Positions 60,387-64,000 of a stretch of 64,000 nucleotides of DNA are shown in pieces. The position numbers and the translations under genes are program-made. Every line of letters starts with the position of its first letter. Within the stretch, counting starts at the first letter, position 1. This stretch comes from CAWGCE01 sp964480915 (GTDB lineage Bacteria > Planctomycetota > Planctomycetia > Pirellulales > Pirellulaceae): positions 1 through 64,000 of the forward strand of contig CAYZRS010000022.1 of assembly GCA_964480915.1 (NCBI GenBank), written 5' to 3'. Under the pieces are notes generated by a model that was not told where the DNA came from, ran no database searches, and was given only the letters and a program-made list of their open reading frames with translations.

Positions 60387-63203
60387 TCACTCGGATTCTT
60401 TCGCCTTCTTCCTAGAAAAGAACTTCAGCGGCGAAAACTCGAATTTTTTCTCCTCCGCCTGACGGTGCAGCAAGATTTCCGCATGTAAGGCAGCCACTTT
60501 GGCCTCTTGTTTCATGTGAGCTTCGAGTCCGTGACACCATTTCAACACGGCAGGAATCGACTCGTCCGCCGGGTCCAGCAATTCGCCAGGCCGTTCCGAC
60601 CAAGCGGAAGAAATCCAGCGTGGCAGTTCGGAGCCAGCAGCCTCGTTCGCTGCAGCACCCGCTAGCTGCTGCCCTTCACCCGCCTGCCAGCTGTATTCGC
60701 CGCCGAGCGGGCAAATCAGTTCAGCACCTACCAACTGTTCTGCGTGGCGCTTCGCTGCCGAACCATCCACTGCCAACTGGCTCATGAATGCATGCATCAA
60801 TCGCGCATTTCTCAGCGAGGCCTCTTGCCCTCGGCTACGCGCTGCGGCTGCCAACCAACTGGCCAACTGCGAATCCTCCAGACAGCCGATGCTCAAACGA
60901 GCCTGCACCGGCTCTTCCGCCTCGATCCACTCCGTTGTGTTCGTGACGTGTTCCAAGACGTTGCGGTGATAGGAGAGCGTCGTGAGGCCTTCATGCTTGC
61001 GCCGCCAGAGCCCGCCGACACCTTCGAAGTAACCTTCCGCATCAAAATCCCGCAACCGATCGAGCAGTCGTCCACTCAGCAACGAACCGTCCGTCACGCT
61101 GAGAAAAGCGGGCGCCGAACGCCAGAGTGCCAATGCCCCTAGCAGCCCACCCGCATTCGCCGGCCCTTCGACCGCCTGATCGAGAACACCCCAAGAGAGC
61201 GTGTTCGCATCGTTCGACAGCTGATTCGCCAGCGACACCTGAAACGAAGCGAGCAACGGCGGCTCGCACACAAGCTGCTGCGGATTCGCCTCGCCCAATC
61301 GTTTGGAAAACCGCTCGTACTTTCCCATGGCCGAGGCTTCCAATCGTGCATCGATCGTGAGCTGCTCTAATTCGTCCGCATCTTTCTGCCGCGCTCGGCT
61401 GATGCCGACGACCAGCGGGTCGAAACTCGACCACTCACGGGCATGAAACTCGGCCAGTGCTTGGTAATCCGCCAGCTCACTCGCAGTCGCCGTCGTGACG
61501 GGCGTATCGGGAATGGGCAAGAAGAAGCCACTGGCTCCGCGGCGACTGTCATTCCAACGATCCTCGGCCGCCACGGGGCGGCTTTGATCTTCTCGGTCGG
61601 CAAAATGGGGCGGCAGCAAACGAATCTGGGCCAGCTGCTGCAGCCAGTCTTCACCGTGCTCGAAAACTTCGCATTCGGCCGCACCCAGGAAATCGTGCGA
61701 CACTTCGTTCACCCAGGCTAAGTTCGCCAGCCGCACGAGGTCCAATTCGCAACTGGCCCGCAATCGCCGCTGCATCTCGATGCGATAGTGAGCATCGAAG
61801 AGCCCCGCAAAGAACCGGGGCGAGAAATAGGCGAACAGCGTATCTTCACGATCGAGCGGCATTTTCGTCCGTGCGTGCCGGAACGAACTGGTCTCCGACA
61901 ACCGTTCAACACCCTGCCCCAATCCCAAGAATCGATCGACGATGTACCGGCAGTTGCTAATCAGGTGAAAACCATCTCGCTCGACGTAGTAGGATCGCAC
62001 ACGATGATCGGCCGTCGCCAAGAACGACACCTTTTCGCCCCGTATCTCGATCGTGCTGAGCGTGACTTGCTCGTCTTTGGCTCTCTGCCGCCGCATCTTC
62101 TTCAGACCATTTGCCACGACCGGCGCGTTTTCTTGCAGGATCAACCCGACGGCCGCCCCTTCACGAAAAAACAGATCTCGCCCGATCAGCGCTACGTCCT
62201 GAATCACTTTGTCGCCAATCAATTCGGCGAATGGCAACTGATCGATGACGAGTTGCGATTTCACCTTCTCGCCGTAGTTAGCATTCGTCCCTCGCAACGT
62301 GACCAGCCTGCCGATGTCGGCGGCATGCTCTTCGAGCAGATGCTGAAACCACATCAGGTTCGAGTATTTCCCAAACCGAATGTAGAAACAGTCGGCCGGC
62401 ACCTGCGCGGCCATCGGTTCCGTCTCGACGACCGCATCGACGAGCGCCGGGTACGTCGGCTCGGCGAATCGAATCGAGGCGGGCAGATCGAAGTCCGGCG
62501 GCTCGGCCGCACCCGCGTCAGTCGCGACTCGCCAGAACATCTCCTGCCGCAGGTCCTCACTACCGGTCAGCAGCGAAAGCGTCCGTTCGGCTCCTACCGA
62601 GCCAAGCCGTCTGTTCTTGGCGGGCGGCAATCGCATTCCCAACCGACGGGAATGGACGCCCATCAAGTAGGTTTGCAGATAAGGCGGAAACGACGCTTCG
62701 TCTTTGGAATCAAGTTTCAACCAACGTTGCTGTGCCCGCCACCACTCGTTCAGCAAGCGACGATGAGCCGCCTTGCGCAACTTGGGGACGACCGTGATCA
62801 CACGTTCGCTCCCCTGCAATACCACTTCCAGCGGCGAGTCGCCTTTGAACAGAAACCAGATTGCCGTCTCGCTCGGCACGCGCAATCCACCACCCGTCAG
62901 TCGCGCGCCCAAATTCCCGAGCACTCGCGGCGGTTCAACGATCGGATACAACAATCGATCGCCATGGAGGAACGGCGTCTGCGATTGCCAGCGTTGAAAA
63001 TCTTCAACGGCCGACAGATCCAAAGTGACTTTCGCGACGCCCACCCCGGCCGCAGCATCGAAGGCCGCCTCGGCACGATGGAGATGAGCCGCCTGGCTGC
63101 TGCCAATCAAGGACAGGAGTAGCAGCGCCGCAGCCCCACTGGCCAGCGTTGGCAGGAATGAACGGCAGGGCGAAGAACGGCAGAGCGGAATACGTGACAA
63201 CAT
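60387..63203 (-). CDS. Exported protein of unknown function, 938 residues
   Basis: A large secreted protein with a clear signal peptide (about residues 1-38, ending SSQA-AH). The rest is a soluble, mixed alpha/beta chain rich in Arg, Glu and Leu, without membrane helices, repeats or any catalytic motif I recognise. It includes a W-W-R-A-Q-Q-R-W-L-K segment and a very charged C-terminus with F-S-R-K-K-A-K-E. The size and the lack of repeats are unusual beside the surface proteins of this window. Planctomycetes have many orphan exported proteins of this kind. The ATG at 63203 is the only one giving a proper signal peptide. I cannot assign a role. Confidence 0.7.
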   Translation of the reverse strand: MLSRIPLCRSSPCRSFLPTLASGAAALLLLSLIGSSQAAHLHRAEAAFDAAAGVGVAKVTLDLSAVEDFQRWQSQTPFLHGDRLLYPIVEPPRVLGNLGARLTGGGLRVPSETAIWFLFKGDSPLEVVLQGSERVITVVPKLRKAAHRRLLNEWWRAQQRWLKLDSKDEASFPPYLQTYLMGVHSRRLGMRLPPAKNRRLGSVGAERTLSLLTGSEDLRQEMFWRVATDAGAAEPPDFDLPASIRFAEPTYPALVDAVVETEPMAAQVPADCFYIRFGKYSNLMWFQHLLEEHAADIGRLVTLRGTNANYGEKVKSQLVIDQLPFAELIGDKVIQDVALIGRDLFFREGAAVGLILQENAPVVANGLKKMRRQRAKDEQVTLSTIEIRGEKVSFLATADHRVRSYYVERDGFHLISNCRYIVDRFLGLGQGVERLSETSSFRHARTKMPLDREDTLFAYFSPRFFAGLFDAHYRIEMQRRLRASCELDLVRLANLAWVNEVSHDFLGAAECEVFEHGEDWLQQLAQIRLLPPHFADREDQSRPVAAEDRWNDSRRGASGFFLPIPDTPVTTATASELADYQALAEFHAREWSSFDPLVVGISRARQKDADELEQLTIDARLEASAMGKYERFSKRLGEANPQQLVCEPPLLASFQVSLANQLSNDANTLSWGVLDQAVEGPANAGGLLGALALWRSAPAFLSVTDGSLLSGRLLDRLRDFDAEGYFEGVGGLWRRKHEGLTTLSYHRNVLEHVTNTTEWIEAEEPVQARLSIGCLEDSQLASWLAAAARSRGQEASLRNARLMHAFMSQLAVDGSAAKRHAEQLVGAELICPLGGEYSWQAGEGQQLAGAAANEAAGSELPRWISSAWSERPGELLDPADESIPAVLKWCHGLEAHMKQEAKVAALHAEILLHRQAEEKKFEFSPLKFFSRKKAKESE

Positions 63204-63363
63204 GACCGTCCCGGGGAGAGAGCTTGGAGAACGGCCTATTCTTACGGGCCGCTTCAGGCAGTCAAGGTAACAGGCCAGCGGGGACTGCGGAGGCCAGTTC
63301 GTTAGCGATTGCCACCATGGACAGCACCAAGAGCATGAGAGCCTCGCAGGAGACCGGAATCCC

Positions 63364-64000
63364 CTACGAACGCCGAATCCGACGCACGCCCCAGTAAATC
63401 GCCAGCAACAGCATCATCCGGCCGACCGGTTCGGGCACCGCAACCGGCGCCGGCAGGTGCGGCAATCCGCCCAGGCAGCCGCTTCCCGTTTGAAACTTGT
63501 TGGTGTTCCAAATGACGAAATCGGCACCGTTCGTCACGCCGTCGCCGTTGAAGTCGCCGGAAGCCCAGTCGGTGCCAGATGTGAATTTGTTGGTGTTCCA
63601 GACGATGAAGTCGATACCGTTGACGACCCCATCGAGGTTGGCGTCACCAGCCAGCGTGCCGAAAATGCTTCCGATCAGCAAATCAACGTCCGCTTGATCG
63701 GTCGTGCCGTCGACGTTCAGGTCATAAAACCAATCGTCGGACCCAAAATTGGCCACCATGTCTTCGATATCGGCGGCATCGGTCATGCCGTCCTGATTCA
63801 CGTCGCCGCGCCGATTCACCACATCACAGAACGCATCCAGTGCCGGAGCACTCGCGTTGCCGGCAACAAGATAAGAGCCAAACAAGAACAGATCTCGCGT
63901 ATCGACCAACCCGTCGCCCGTCGCGTCGGCGCCGGGATTGAAGAGATCGTTTCGGCTATAGAGCACCGTTTCAAAACCGCCTCCCGGCGACAACAGGTCG
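63364..64000 (-). CDS. C-terminal part of a secreted dockerin-like/PEP-CTERM protein, cut by the window edge
   Basis: The frame is open from the window's end, so the gene starts beyond base 64000; 211 or so residues are visible. It contains four Ca-binding half-repeats: G-A-D-A-T-G-D-G, G-D-V-N-Q-D-G, G-D-A-N-L-D-G and G-D-F-N-G-D-G, the last two ending W-N-T-N-K-F. A Pro-rich link, VPEP, a hydrophobic helix and basic R-R-I-R-R-S close it: a PEP-CTERM sorting signal. The pair of repeats before the tail is nearly the same as in the M14 carboxypeptidase and the 488-residue protein, so this is the same C-terminal cassette on a different, unseen N-terminal part. Confidence 0.85.
   Translation of the reverse strand, partial: DLLSPGGGFETVLYSRNDLFNPGADATGDGLVDTRDLFLFGSYLVAGNASAPALDAFCDVVNRRGDVNQDGMTDAADIEDMVANFGSDDWFYDLNVDGTTDQADVDLLIGSIFGTLAGDANLDGVVNGIDFIVWNTNKFTSGTDWASGDFNGDGVTNGADFVIWNTNKFQTGSGCLGGLPHLPAPVAVPEPVGRMMLLLAIYWGVRRIRRS

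Overview
The window looks like chromosome from a planctomycete, most likely a Pirellulaceae (Rhodopirellula/Blastopirellula-like) bacterium. The basis is family content, not a database match: three complete DUF1559 pseudopilin-like proteins with GFTLVE-type prepilin starts; secreted proteins ending in dockerin-like calcium-binding repeats plus a PEP-CTERM anchor (Val-Pro-Glu-Pro, hydrophobic stretch, basic tail); proteins starting with the planctomycete ESLEDRRLL-type motif; an ECF sigma factor next to a Ser/Thr kinase with TPRs; and many hypothetical membrane proteins. I see no rRNA, tRNA, CRISPR array, insertion sequence or phage gene. Five genes probably start at GTG or TTG.

Layout. 1-1566: end of a pseudopilin operon (+) with coupled ATGA junctions. 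1550-4592 (-): folE and queD (GTP to the queuosine precursor), then a tetraheme cytochrome and an alpha/beta hydrolase. 4805-6789 (-): aldo/keto reductase and two small membrane proteins. 6946-12383 (-): compact run NhaC antiporter, M19 dipeptidase, two orphan cytosolic proteins, tag glycosylase and TerC transporter, closed by a strong terminator. 12579-17096: a small orphan, a secreted von Willebrand A protein, a membrane TPR protein resembling the sensor half of a planctomycete kinase, and a SpoIIAA-like protein. 17216-27875 (-): APC permease, fused FAD/Fe-S 2-hydroxyacid dehydrogenase, S46 peptidase, FAD oxidoreductase, and a PEP-CTERM M14 carboxypeptidase. 28068-29015: histone-deacetylase-family hydrolase.

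29907-41314 is an envelope and surface region: PEP-CTERM proteins, DUF1559 proteins, a SulP transporter with an unusual C-terminal extension, small membrane proteins, an HD hydrolase, an endonuclease/exonuclease/phosphatase-family protein and a repeat-rich surface protein. A decayed duplicate of one DUF1559 gene end lies at 34791-34948.

41609-45214 is a sigma factor/Ser-Thr kinase pair, followed by cysK (-). 46945-53514 is one large fully reducing type I polyketide synthase (KS-AT-DH-psiKR-ER-KR-ACP) without a thioesterase. About 5.6 kb away, on the other strand, is a stand-alone reductase of the thioester/fatty-acyl reductase class next to a HI0933-type flavoprotein. Together these could make and reductively release a long-chain lipid; that link is inference. 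The rest holds a calcium-repeat FG-GAP protein, a zinc-ribbon membrane protein, a 938-residue secreted orphan, and the C-terminus of another dockerin/PEP-CTERM protein running off the right edge.

The points I rate most worth checking are the SulP-STAS-HPF/RaiA-like fusion, the PKS with its separate reductase, the shared WNxxKF/PEP-CTERM cassette in three otherwise different secreted proteins, and the duplicated DUF1559 gene end.
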